DNA of 64,000 nucleotides from Alkalihalobacterium chitinilyticum. Its GTDB lineage: Bacteria; Bacillota; Bacilli; Bacillales; Bacillaceae_F. This document shows positions 55,521 through 63,686 of the stretch, piece after piece. The DNA lies in contig NZ_JAOTPO010000005.1 of NCBI RefSeq assembly GCF_029028005.1, positions 124,001-188,000 of the forward strand, given 5' to 3'. The first letter of the stretch is position 1; the number at the start of each line of letters is the position of its first letter. A program made the position numbers and the translations under genes. The notes under the pieces are model-generated. The model searched no databases and was not told the DNA's origin. It saw only the letters and a program-made list of their open reading frames with translations.

Positions 55521-57482
55521 TTATTCCTCACTGGACGTTAAGGAAAGCATAAATTCAATTAACGCATCTTGTTCTTCTTTTGTGAAACCATTCGGTTGAT
55601 CGACCCAATGTTCATGGCCGATCCCTTCCACGTTTGCCCCTTGAAGTGCCTTTGATTTTCGGTTTGCTTCTACTACTTTCTTACGTAATTTAGAGTCTAC
55701 AAGCGCTTTTAAACTGTTATATGGGTCAGGGTTTACGGCTTTATGCAAGGTTCCCGGTATACCGAGGTCTGTTTTTTCATTAGGACCAACAGCAACCCCG
55801 CCATCATGCAAGTAAGGTGGTGACCATTTAAGTCCTATTAACCCTTTAACCTTATAACCACCGCTGCCATTCTCATCTTGAGCGAGTGTTAGTTTTTTCT
55901 GGTCATCATCAACATGCTCAGTTGGTACGCGAATAGCTTTTGCTTCCCTTGGAATTGGTACTGGTGTATCAAAAGAATAGATCCACGAATCTTCTAATAA
56001 TTTGTCTGCATCTTCGAACGCTTTTGCTCTCGAAGGCTGTGCTTTTACTACATCATTATCGATGACTCGATGATTCGTATAAGCAGGTCCGGCATGACAC
56101 GAAATACACCCTGCTCGGTGGAACACTTCACGTCCTTGTGCTTTAGTCGCTTCATCAATTTCATATTTTGGCGGTATCAGCGAGTTTTGATAAGCGGACA
56201 TCGCGTTAATTTGCTCACCGAAATGAAAGCCAGGAGAACTAATGACCGTACCGTTTGGTGAAAACATTGATATTTTTGGGTATGTCGGTGGCTTGACCAT
56301 TTCATTTACCCCTGGAACATCTGGCTCTTCATCAATCATTTTCAGGAACTCCGACGGTTTCATGCCGGAATTCGGATCGTAGCGGTAATTTTCGTTGGCT
56401 GCGTTTTGTAAGATCGTTCCAATGTACACTTCCTTATCAATGTCGAATAGTTCATTACTTTGGTCAGCTTGAGCCAATAAATCCGAGTTTTGCGCGTGAA
56501 CATTGTTATTTAATGAGCTAAGACCCTTAAATGGACCAATCGCTGCAAATCCATTCCAACCATATGGGTGGTCGCCTAATGTGAATGAATCTGGAATTTG
56601 AGCAGGATTATTTACTAGGTCAACCGTTGAGTCAAAGTTACCCGGTGGCCACTGAACAAGCATCTCATCGACTGCTTCTTCTAGCTTTTCAGGATCTGGT
56701 AACGGTTCTCGTTTCCCATCTGTCGTTTCCACGGTACGGTCATGATCTTCAATAAAAGTTTTAATTTTTTCCGCATCAATTTCTGTATTTGTGAAATAGG
56801 CAGCTGAGTTAGATGCTAATGCTAGCATCATTCCTGCGTTAAAGTTTAAATTAGGTGCGCCCTCAATGATCATTCCCGAATCTCGATCCACAGTGGCGTG
56901 ACAGGCTGCACAACTTACCCCGGCCTTCAATCTTCCATCCTGATAAGAAATGGGCATACCAAGGGGAGACAATGCACCTTTTGGAACATCTAGCCCAGTA
57001 TCGATTTTTTCCCCTTTTGCGTAGTTTTTACCGCCGATTGTTACGTTTTCAGCGAGTTCAACTCGGAGGTTATCCGTGTGTCCACCTTGTAGTTCTAAAA
57101 TCCCTTTTGCGATATTAGTGATTGTGATCGGTCCATCTAACATTCCTAAAATATCTGTTAGATATATTTCGTTATTAAAAGTTTCCTTATAAAAGATATC
57201 GCGACCAAGTTCCACAAAGTCTTCATCTACTTCTACTGCTCCATTGGAAGGAGAGAGCATTTCCACTCCATCCTCTGTTTGTAACAGCTTGGCAGCATCT
57301 TCAGGTGTAACGGTTACTCCCCAGATGTCATAACTTGTTCCGTGGCCGACGTTAGACCGTGCATCATTTAATATTTGACCTTTCCGTGGCATGTAGGCGT
57401 ATTCGGGCTCGATAATATTAATCGCGCCAACTGCGAGTGCTAAAAGAAAGACAATAAGAATGAAAATAGTCCGTTTTCTCAT
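55521..57482 (-). CDS. Exported di-heme cytochrome c (cytochrome c peroxidase-like)
   Basis: A 653-aa protein with an N-terminal membrane anchor or signal (IFILIVFLLALAVGAIN, 6-22). Two c-type heme motifs: CAACH (191-195) and CISCH near 459-463. The second domain has AYTNHRV after CISCHAGP and a C-terminal LKWSPPYLHDGGVAVGP, like the MauG/CCP di-heme superfamily. It would act on the outer face of the membrane. Role unknown; peroxidase or electron transfer are both possible. Strand-isolated gene. Confidence 0.85.
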   Translation of the reverse strand: MRKRTIFILIVFLLALAVGAINIIEPEYAYMPRKGQILNDARSNVGHGTSYDIWGVTVTPEDAAKLLQTEDGVEMLSPSNGAVEVDEDFVELGRDIFYKETFNNEIYLTDILGMLDGPITITNIAKGILELQGGHTDNLRVELAENVTIGGKNYAKGEKIDTGLDVPKGALSPLGMPISYQDGRLKAGVSCAACHATVDRDSGMIIEGAPNLNFNAGMMLALASNSAAYFTNTEIDAEKIKTFIEDHDRTVETTDGKREPLPDPEKLEEAVDEMLVQWPPGNFDSTVDLVNNPAQIPDSFTLGDHPYGWNGFAAIGPFKGLSSLNNNVHAQNSDLLAQADQSNELFDIDKEVYIGTILQNAANENYRYDPNSGMKPSEFLKMIDEEPDVPGVNEMVKPPTYPKISMFSPNGTVISSPGFHFGEQINAMSAYQNSLIPPKYEIDEATKAQGREVFHRAGCISCHAGPAYTNHRVIDNDVVKAQPSRAKAFEDADKLLEDSWIYSFDTPVPIPREAKAIRVPTEHVDDDQKKLTLAQDENGSGGYKVKGLIGLKWSPPYLHDGGVAVGPNEKTDLGIPGTLHKAVNPDPYNSLKALVDSKLRKKVVEANRKSKALQGANVEGIGHEHWVDQPNGFTKEEQDALIEFMLSLTSSEE

Positions 57483-57587
57483 AAATAGCTCCCCTGCCCT
57501 TCATTGAATATTCTAGAGATATTTTCCTTAGAAAGCAGCGAATGTATACAGGATTGGGAGCGATTCCACAAGTTGCTAATATCAGTG

Positions 57588-57614
57588 GACTAAAGGTACC
57601 ACGTACCTTTAGTC
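57588..57614. repeat. GACTAAAGGTAC-CAC-GTACCTTTAGTC palindrome
   Basis: A perfect 12-bp inverted repeat overlapping the 3' end of the minus-strand hydrolase gene. It shares GTACCTTTAGT with the terminator element at 12030-12087. Confidence 0.8.
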
Positions 57615-58346
57615 TGTTAAAGTAAGCCAGTTTTTAAGTTCAGTGATGAATTGTTGCGGGTTATCCAGCATTCCCATATGTGAAGTGTCTGTTGATGCTT
57701 TTGTGATCTGAGAAGAGGTTGCGTGAAAAGGTGCTTCTGATAGATCTTTTGTTCCTTCTAAGAAAAATAAAGGGAAATCTATTCGGTTAAGCATGTCTAC
57801 CTGATTTGGTCGTTCTTTCATCGCGTGTAAGGCAGCGATTGTTCCTTCAGGTGTCGTTTGATCGGCATGACGATACGCCTCGCTTACATCTTTGGGGTCT
57901 CCTTGGAATGCAAAATAGGATGGGATGCGCTTCTTGGCAAGTGCAGCCACCCCTTCTCGCTTGACTAAATCAATATGCTCATCTCGTTGTGCTTTATCCT
58001 TTTCACTATCATGGACAGGAGACGAATACACAAAAGCAGCTCGTTTTACATAAGGAGTATACTTTTCTATAGCAGCCATTGTAATATAGCCACCCATCGA
58101 ATGACCAACCCACGTCGCATTCGTTATTTTTAAAGAATCTAAAAGTTGTATTATGGAATGCGCATAGTCATACACCGTGTTTTCTTTCTTTAACGGTGAC
58201 TTTCCGTGCCCTGGCAAGTCGATCGAAATGACATCATAGGTATCAATTAAATCAGATCGAACCTTATCGTATACACGATTCGTACTTAAAAATCCATGGA
58301 TTAAGAGGAGAGGTTCTCCTGTACCTTGACGATGATAATGCAGCAA
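57609..58346 (-). CDS. Alpha/beta hydrolase
   Basis: A 245-aa protein. Oxyanion motif LLLIHGFLSTN near 14-24, nucleophile elbow VGHSMGGY near 80-87 and catalytic His in TSHMGML near 222. TTG 58346 is taken as start because SD GAAGGAGGT lies 7 bases before it; ATG codons upstream (58364, 58385) overlap or precede that SD. Substrate unknown. Confidence 0.85.
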   Translation of the reverse strand: MLHYHRQGTGEPLLLIHGFLSTNRVYDKVRSDLIDTYDVISIDLPGHGKSPLKKENTVYDYAHSIIQLLDSLKITNATWVGHSMGGYITMAAIEKYTPYVKRAAFVYSSPVHDSEKDKAQRDEHIDLVKREGVAALAKKRIPSYFAFQGDPKDVSEAYRHADQTTPEGTIAALHAMKERPNQVDMLNRIDFPLFFLEGTKDLSEAPFHATSSQITKASTDTSHMGMLDNPQQFITELKNWLTLTD

Positions 58347-58450
58347 AAGAAAAACCTCCTTCATAAAAAAACAGATGATTTCCATTGTATTTGTTTTGAC
58401 ATATACACTTATTACTTTTAGCGAAATCGTTTATTTATAACATAAGAAGT

Positions 58451-59581
58451 TTAATTTTTATTATTCTTATGCAAATACTGTAATGTATGATCGACTACTT
58501 GGTCATACGTAGTCTTTGTAATGGCGGACTTTTCAACAAGATACATTGGCATCACATAAAACCCATCTTCTTTTTGAATGACTATTGTCGGCTCTATTTT
58601 AGGAGAAGCGAAGCGAATAGTTATTTCGTCACCATCTGTTATCTTAGTAACTTCAACAGTCGCTACACCACCAATGTCGGTGAACTCGTATTTTTGTCCT
58701 GAATAAAAGTTACCTAGTGAATAAAACACAAGTGTTTCATGACCTTCTTCTAGAGTGATTTTTTCGATCGGTTGTAAAACGTGTGGATGGTGGCCAAATA
58801 TAAGATCGACGCCAGCCTTAGCTAACATTTGTGCTGACTCTCGTTGTTGATCATTCGGTTGACGTTCGTACTCGTTGCCCCAATGCATATGAACGATTAA
58901 GAGATCGACTTTGCCCTCTAGTTTTTTTACATCTTCAATCATCTGCTCTCGGTCTTGCATTGCAATAACATGTTCGTGTCCAATAGGGATTCGGATACCG
59001 TTTGTACCATAAGTATAGGCTAGTACACCTATTGTCATATCATCGACCCTTACAATACGGTTCGTTTCTCGATCTTCTTTGTTTCGGTACATCCCGACGT
59101 ATTTCATGCCGATCTCATCATAAAAATCAAGTGCACTTTCTATGGCTGATATTCCTCTATCGAGAGCATGGTTATTAGCACCAATGACCATATCTACCCC
59201 GAGTTTTTGTAAGGTGGTAACAATCTCTTTTGGGCTATTGAATGATGGATACGTGGATAGACCGAGTTCAACTCCACCCGGTAATGATTCTTGATTAGCC
59301 ATTAAAAAATCAGGCTCTTCTAATAAAGGTGCTACTTTTTTGAACATCGGATCAAAATCATAGGTGCCGTCTGTTTTGGCTGCTTTTTCGTATACGCGTT
59401 GATGAAGTAATACATCACCTATCGCACCGATTGTAACTGTCACTTCTTCAATTCTTTTGAAGTCTTTCTTATCGAAAACATGCGTTTTAAGTACGGTAGA
59501 ATGATCTTGAACTGGTGGGTTTGACTGGCAGCTAACAAGAATTATCAAAATAAATACCGGTATAAACAGTTTTTTTGTCAT
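58451..59581 (-). CDS. CapA-family (PGA_cap) lipoprotein
   Basis: A 376-aa lipoprotein with a lipobox ILVSC (Cys18). The CapA-like metallophosphoesterase domain spans about 45-340: IGAIGDVLLHQ, ANQESLPGGVE, IGANNHALDRG, VHMHWGNEYER and FGHHPHVLQPIE contribute metal ligands. CapA proteins take part in poly-gamma-glutamate or capsule handling; no capB/capC neighbours are in view, so the role is open. Confidence 0.88.
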   Translation of the reverse strand: MTKKLFIPVFILIILVSCQSNPPVQDHSTVLKTHVFDKKDFKRIEEVTVTIGAIGDVLLHQRVYEKAAKTDGTYDFDPMFKKVAPLLEEPDFLMANQESLPGGVELGLSTYPSFNSPKEIVTTLQKLGVDMVIGANNHALDRGISAIESALDFYDEIGMKYVGMYRNKEDRETNRIVRVDDMTIGVLAYTYGTNGIRIPIGHEHVIAMQDREQMIEDVKKLEGKVDLLIVHMHWGNEYERQPNDQQRESAQMLAKAGVDLIFGHHPHVLQPIEKITLEEGHETLVFYSLGNFYSGQKYEFTDIGGVATVEVTKITDGDEITIRFASPKIEPTIVIQKEDGFYVMPMYLVEKSAITKTTYDQVVDHTLQYLHKNNKN

Positions 59582-59767
59582 TTAACTCACCTTGTGTGGT
59601 TCCCGTGCTGTTGGGAAAGATTTCTGTGCTTTCATTTTTACCATAATATGTTCTAAATCCTCTAACCTCATCCATGATGGACATCAATTTATTAAAATAA
59701 ATGAAAACTGAACCCCTTTTTCAAAAAAATGTTCAGATAGACGGAATGTTTTCTTCGTATTACTCCA

Positions 59768-59989
59768 TTACCCATACCTTTTCTCTTCATCCGGGCGTGC
59801 TGTAACGGACAAGATATTTTCCAGATTGAACATTCGTATTTGATTGCTTTGATGACAAATTCCAAGAACTCGATCTTGATCAACTTTTTTTATGGTTACT
59901 ATTCGTTGCGTAATGATTTGCTTTTTGGAAAGGTAAATCATCTCGATTGGCGTACCGGACAATAATGCTCTTTTAAAAATGCCTTGCAT
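59768..59989 (-). CDS. Small WYL-like domain protein
   Basis: A 73-aa protein, with KRALLSGTPIEMIYLSKKQI, then QRIVTIKKVDQDRVLGIC, then RMFNLENILSV, resembling the SH3-like WYL domain core (ligand-binding part of WYL regulators). No HTH is present. It is divergent from the YolD-like gene and both share a LexA-like box at 60020-60033. SD AAAGGAGG. Confidence 0.7.
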   Translation of the reverse strand: MQGIFKRALLSGTPIEMIYLSKKQIITQRIVTIKKVDQDRVLGICHQSNQIRMFNLENILSVTARPDEEKRYG

Positions 59990-60013
59990 TTTACGTTCGC
60001 CTCCTTTTACAAT

Positions 60014-60042
60014 ATTATACGAACAAACGTTCTATAATTCAA
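60014..60042 (-). promoter_or_regulatory. Divergent promoter with LexA-like box
   Basis: Minus strand TTGAAT (60042-60037), 17 bases, TATAAT (60019-60014). The spacer holds CGAACAAACGTTCT (60020-60033), 13 of 14 matches to the Bacillus LexA consensus. TATAAT for the plus-strand gene lies at 60033-60038, overlapping the box, so one LexA dimer could repress both genes. Confidence 0.7.
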
Positions 60043-60063
60043 GTGTAGAAAGGAGACCATCTT

Positions 60064-60393
60064 TTGTTAAAAGATCGAGGGAATAAAAAGTGGACAGCAT
60101 TAATGTTGCCTGAACATGTAAGAGAGCTAAGAAAAATGGCAAAAGAACTTAATAAAGTCCCGCAGCGAGCTATCGATGAACAGCAACTAGAAGAGTTTGA
60201 ACGAATCTTAAATGAAGCAATTGAATACAAACAATCTGTCACCATCTATTTTTGGGACAATGGTGAAGTATATTTTGTTTATGGGGTAATTCAAGCTGTA
60301 AACGTTTACCGAAAAGAAATTAAAGTATTGCAAGAAAATGAGGATGCTGCCATCGTCTCTTTAATTCGTATCATTGATATTTCACTTCATTAA
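60064..60393 (+). CDS. YolD-like protein
   Basis: A 109-aa protein from TTG 60064 (SD AAAGGAG): MLKDRGNKKWTALMLPEHVR, later ITIYFW- and VIQAVNVYRKEIKV-type strands (residues 58-85), the pattern of YolD. In Bacillus YolD-type genes are LexA-controlled and often precede Y-family polymerase genes; here no polymerase follows before the terminator at 60401. Confidence 0.78.
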   Translation: MLKDRGNKKWTALMLPEHVRELRKMAKELNKVPQRAIDEQQLEEFERILNEAIEYKQSVTIYFWDNGEVYFVYGVIQAVNVYRKEIKVLQENEDAAIVSLIRIIDISLH

Positions 60394-60400
60394 TATAACA

Positions 60401-60440
60401 AAAGAACCATTTGGCCATTGAAGGCTGAATGGTTCTTTGC
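60401..60440 (+). terminator. Rho-independent terminator after the YolD-like gene
   Basis: AAAGAACCATTTGGCC / GGCTGAATGGTTCTTT with a short T-tract. Confidence 0.75.
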
Positions 60441-60519
60441 TGTATAGTTTTTATTTCAATGACAAATTATTATTAAAACACTGTACAGAATAGGAGTTAA
60501 CGCGTATTTCTTTTAATAA

Positions 60520-61104
60520 CTATTGTTTACGAAATGGAAACTGCTGAAATTGTCCTTCATACATATCTCCCGATGGAAATGGGTGCGTCATCTGACCTTC
60601 CATAAATTGATCGTCCATCATTTGTGGCATCATTGCCTGATGTTGCGTATGAGGCATCATATGAGATGGCATCATTGCCTGCTCGTGTTGTGTATGAGGC
60701 ATCATATGAGATGGCATCATCGCCTGCTGGTGTTGCGTATGAGGCATCATATGAGCTGGCATCATCGTGTGCTGGTGTTGTGTATGAGGCATCATATGAG
60801 ATGGCATCATCGCTTGCTGATGTTGTGCATGAGGCATCATATGGGATGGCATCATCGCGTGCTGGTGGTGAGCTGGCATCGTTTGGCAAGGTGTCATCGC
60901 TTGTGGCATTCCTTGACATGACGGCATCATCATCTGTTGATGGTGAGCATGTGGCATCATGGGCTGCATATGGTGTTGATCCATTAATGGCATTGTCATT
61001 CCTGGCTGCCCCATCATTTCATGACCGTGCATACTTGGCATCATATTTTCTAATCCTGCTGGTTTTGTCATACCCTTATTTTTACAGTTGCAATTTCTCT
61101 CCAT
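60520..61104 (-). CDS. His/Met-rich tandem-repeat protein
   Basis: A 194-aa protein of very biased composition. It opens MERNCNCKNKGMTKPAG, then five near-identical 15-residue units (MMPSHMMPHTQHQQA, residues about 85-160), each 45 bp in DNA. It ends in an acidic, Phe/Gln-rich tail. Met and His on this scale suggest metal (Cu, Zn) binding or a spore-coat type structural protein; both are inference. The start at 61104 is chosen from the SD AAAAGGAT; ATG 61116 would overlap it. Antisense frames over the repeats are shadows. Confidence 0.7.
   Translation of the reverse strand: MERNCNCKNKGMTKPAGLENMMPSMHGHEMMGQPGMTMPLMDQHHMQPMMPHAHHQQMMMPSCQGMPQAMTPCQTMPAHHQHAMMPSHMMPHAQHQQAMMPSHMMPHTQHQHTMMPAHMMPHTQHQQAMMPSHMMPHTQHEQAMMPSHMMPHTQHQAMMPQMMDDQFMEGQMTHPFPSGDMYEGQFQQFPFRKQ
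60631..60870. repeat. 45-bp coding tandem repeats
   Basis: About five units of 45 bp, each containing GTATGAGGCATCATATGA (plus-strand view). They encode the 15-residue His/Met repeat and are not a CRISPR. Confidence 0.85.
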
Positions 61105-61459
61105 GAAAAAAACCATCCTTTTTTAATTTACTTCTCTTCCTTTGTATGCAAATACCTAGAAAAGCGAGCGGGCTAATACCTAAAGTTAGGTAAATTTCCT
61201 AATTCAGATAAAGTGAAACTTTATTCAGTGGGGTTTTCCTTCTTCCCCCACTAAATATTAGTTGAACCAATCGGGTTGTTACTGGCGCTTATCTCCCACT
61301 TATCCTTTATCGCGTCGTCAAAGTCTTGAAGTGGGAGTCTTAGCGCCAGTTAAACGGGATAACAAAAGCAAAGGATTTGACATCGTCTCTCCCCTTCTTT
61401 ATAATTTGAAACTATAAATAGTATGTATAGCAACTAAAATAATTAGTGAGGTAAAGCTT
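61105..61459. other. Intergenic region with a large stem-loop
   Basis: No gene. It contains a long inverted repeat at 61282-61351 (see separate feature) and AT-rich DNA before the marR gene. Confidence 0.5.
61282..61351. repeat. Large inverted repeat, ACTGGCGCT ... CTCCCACTT / AAGTGGGAG ... AGCGCCAGT
   Basis: Two 9-bp arms each, separated by small internal loops, with a 27-base apex. No T-run follows. The motif CTGGCGCTTA recurs at 61986-61996. Confidence 0.75.
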
Positions 61460-61897
61460 TTGAAACTATCTTTGCATGACTACATTAGTATTAAAATTCA
61501 TCAAACTGACTTACACTTAACGAGTTACATTAAAGCCAAACTAGAAGTTTTTAATTTAGCACCTGAGCAAAATTTAGTGATGATGCTCCTCTGGGAACAA
61601 GACGGTTTAACACAAAATCAAATTTCTCAAAAGCTAAATAAGGATAAAACAAACATCGCGCGAATGGCTTCAAACCTTGAAAAAAAAGGTTTCATTTCTA
61701 GAGTGAATTGTAATGATGACCGCCGTTCTGTGAAGTTATTTTTAACAACTGAAGGTAAGGCTTTGGGTGAAAAAGTCATTCCAATTACAGAGGAGTTTAA
61801 TGATGTCGTTGTTAAAGATATTTCAAAAAAAGAACTAGAACAATTAGAAATGACTCTTACTAAAATGAGTAAAAATGTAGACTGTTTTTATAAATGA
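61460..61897 (+). CDS. MarR-family transcriptional regulator
   Basis: A 145-aa winged-helix protein from TTG 61460 (SD GAGGT). Core: LTQNQISQKLNKDKTNIARM, then LEKKGFISRVNCNDDRRSVK with the DDRR wing, then LFLTTEGKALGEKVIPI. Several 14-bp dyads of the type GTTG-N6-CAAC lie just downstream before the azoreductase, and a half-site (TATAGCAAC) precedes its own gene, so it likely represses the azoreductase/flavoprotein operon. Confidence 0.85.
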   Translation: MKLSLHDYISIKIHQTDLHLTSYIKAKLEVFNLAPEQNLVMMLLWEQDGLTQNQISQKLNKDKTNIARMASNLEKKGFISRVNCNDDRRSVKLFLTTEGKALGEKVIPITEEFNDVVVKDISKKELEQLEMTLTKMSKNVDCFYK

Positions 61898-62036
61898 GTT
61901 GCTCTTTAGCGTCTGGTCTCCTAACGATAAATGAACACCGCTGTTTTCTTGATCTCTTCAGGGGACTTTAGCCTATCATTGTTGAGCTGGCGCTTACGCT
62001 TTTCTTGCTTAAAAACAGTTATACTTATAAACAATA
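61898..62036. other. Intergenic region before the operators
   Basis: No gene. It contains a CTGGCGCTTA match to the repeat at 61282 and a loose dyad GTCTCC/GGGGAC (61916-61966). Confidence 0.35.
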
Positions 62037-62108
62037 GTTGATATAGCAACATCTCATATTAAAATTGTTGCTGTATCAACTTTATAGTACTTTAGTTGCT
62101 ATACCAAC
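62037..62108 (+). promoter_or_regulatory. Three copies of a 14-bp dyad, probable MarR operators
   Basis: GTTGATATAGCAAC (62037-62050), GTTGCTGTATCAAC (62067-62080) and GTTGCTATACCAAC (62095-62108). Copies start 30 and 28 bases apart, near three helical turns. They precede the azoreductase SD. Confidence 0.7.
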
Positions 62109-62142
62109 ATCTTAAATTAAACACATCTTTGGAGGTTTTACC

Positions 62143-62769
62143 ATGTCGAATGTATTATTTATTAAAGCGAATTCAAGACCAATTGACCAGGCGGTAAGTG
62201 TGAAGCTTTATCAAGCATTTCTAGACAGCTATAGAGAGTCTCACCCACAAGATCAAATTACTGAACTGGATCTTTTTAATGAAAACTTACCTTATTACAA
62301 TACAAACATGATCAATGGTATGTTCAAGCTGGCAAAAGGAATGGAACTAACTGCTGAAGAACAAGGAGCAACTGAAATTGTTACTAAATATTTAAATCAA
62401 TTTTTAGCAGCCGATAAAATTGTGATTGCCTTCCCTCTTTGGAATTTTACAGTTCCTGCAGTTCTGCACACGTACTTTGATTACTTATCACAAGCGGGGC
62501 AAACGTTTAAATACACAGCTGAAGGTCCTGTTGGTTTAATTACAAATAAAAAGGTAGTTCTATTGAATGCTCGTGGTGGTGTTTACTCAGAGGGCCCTGC
62601 TCAATCTGTAGAAATGGCTGTAAATTACGTACAAAATGTACTCGGTTTTTGGGGGATCCAAGACCCAACTACAATTATCGTAGAAGGTCACAACCAGTTC
62701 CCTGACCAAGCGGAAGCGATCATTGCTGAAGGTATTGAAAAAGCGCAAAAAGCAGCAAAAGAATTTTAA
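62143..62769 (+). CDS. azoR: FMN-dependent NADH-azoreductase
   Basis: A 208-aa flavodoxin-fold enzyme. FMN-binding ANSRPIDQAVSVKLYQ near 9-24, FPLWNFTVPAVL near 103-114 and NARGGVYSEG near 145. Length and motifs fit AzoR. It reduces azo dyes and quinones using NADH. Behind three MarR-type dyads and SD TGGAGG; a flavoprotein follows 83 bases downstream. Regulation by quinone or electrophile stress is a likely guess. Confidence 0.92.
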   Translation: MSNVLFIKANSRPIDQAVSVKLYQAFLDSYRESHPQDQITELDLFNENLPYYNTNMINGMFKLAKGMELTAEEQGATEIVTKYLNQFLAADKIVIAFPLWNFTVPAVLHTYFDYLSQAGQTFKYTAEGPVGLITNKKVVLLNARGGVYSEGPAQSVEMAVNYVQNVLGFWGIQDPTTIIVEGHNQFPDQAEAIIAEGIEKAQKAAKEF

Positions 62770-62852
62770 AGTAACTAATGTTACACAACTAGAGGCTTAT
62801 AAACTAAAACTCTAGTTTTTAATAAAAACTATGAATCTATGGGGGAATATAT

Positions 62853-63419
62853 ATGTATGAAGTAGCGATTATTGGAGCTGGTCCAGCGGGTGCTAGTGCT
62901 GCCCTTTTTACAGCAAAGGCAGGAAAGAAAACAGTTGTTTTTGAAAATGATAAAAGTATGACAAACCGTGCCTGGGTTGAAAATCACTATGGTGTTGATG
63001 CAATTAAAGGACCTGATCTTCTTGAATTAGGAAAAAATCAAGCGATCAAACAAGGTGCTGAAATCGTGAAGGATACGGTTGTCACGATTGCTAAAGATGG
63101 TGATGTTTTTACTATTGCAACAGAAGAAAGTGGCCAATTTGAAGCGAAACATGTCTTGTTAGCAACTGGAGCATTAACAGACTTAGCTGGTAAAATCGGT
63201 GTTAAGTTAGTTGATGGTACAGAACCGAGAATTAAAACGATTGTCGAAGTCGATGCTGACGGCAGAACAAACGTTGACGGGATCTGGGCTGCTGGAACGA
63301 TAGCAGGTGTAAGTGTTCACACGATAATTACAGCAGGTCATGGTGCTTCTGTAGCCATCAATATTGTAAGTCAATTAAATGGCGAGCGTTACGTTGATCA
63401 TGATGTATTAAAATCATAA
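62853..63419 (+). CDS. Short FAD-dependent oxidoreductase (thioredoxin-reductase-like fold)
   Basis: A 188-aa protein with FAD motif IIGAGPAGASAAL (6-18) and C-terminal GIWAAGTIAGVSVHTI near 147-162. Compared with thioredoxin reductases it lacks the internal NAD(P)-binding domain and the CxxC redox pair, so only the FAD domain remains. It may work with the upstream azoreductase. SD is weak (GGGGG). Confidence 0.8.
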   Translation: MYEVAIIGAGPAGASAALFTAKAGKKTVVFENDKSMTNRAWVENHYGVDAIKGPDLLELGKNQAIKQGAEIVKDTVVTIAKDGDVFTIATEESGQFEAKHVLLATGALTDLAGKIGVKLVDGTEPRIKTIVEVDADGRTNVDGIWAAGTIAGVSVHTIITAGHGASVAINIVSQLNGERYVDHDVLKS

Positions 63420-63424
63420 TGGTT

Positions 63425-63463
63425 AAAAAGGGTGATCCAATGAGAATGGGTCACCCTTTTTGT
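63425..63463 (+). terminator. Bidirectional terminator
   Basis: AAAAAGGGTGA-N15-TCACCCTTTTT; U-tracts exist on both strands, serving the plus-strand flavoprotein and the minus-strand gene ending at 63474. Confidence 0.85.
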
Positions 63464-63473
63464 GTCTTGCGAT

Positions 63474-63626
63474 TTAGTTTTTCATATTTAAATTAGGAAA
63501 TACAGGAAACTTAAGAAGCGTACCTGTTTGTGGTTTAGAGACGGTTTGGTTGTCATTCAATTGAATATTTAGTTTTGACACATCTCTTCCGTCATAGTAA
63601 TTTGGTTCTGTTTTGTTTACACTCAT
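63474..63626 (-). CDS. Small protein of 50 aa, unknown function
   Basis: MSVNKTEPNYYDGRDVSKLN then a polar middle and LLKFPVFPNLNMKN at the end. Good SD (GGAGGGG, 6 bases upstream) and a terminator immediately after. It has no membrane segment and no known motif. A spore or secreted small peptide is possible, unproven. Confidence 0.6.
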   Translation of the reverse strand: MSVNKTEPNYYDGRDVSKLNIQLNDNQTVSKPQTGTLLKFPVFPNLNMKN

Positions 63627-63686
63627 TGAAACCCCTCCAGTTTTTTAACTCGTCCCTTCTCTATCCCAATCAGCAAGAGGAAGTTT

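Noticed and set aside
59692-59883. 63-codon minus-strand frame overlapping the WYL-like gene
   Set aside because: No SD and composition of a shadow frame; the overlapping 73-aa frame has a good SD and a domain.
60631-60870. Repeats resembling a CRISPR array
   Set aside because: Units are contiguous 45-bp coding repeats without unique spacers, and no cas genes are present.
60523-61106. Long open frames antisense or out of frame with the His/Met-repeat gene
   Set aside because: The 45-bp repeats keep all frames open; only the minus-strand frame has an SD and a sensible start, and it carries the repeat.
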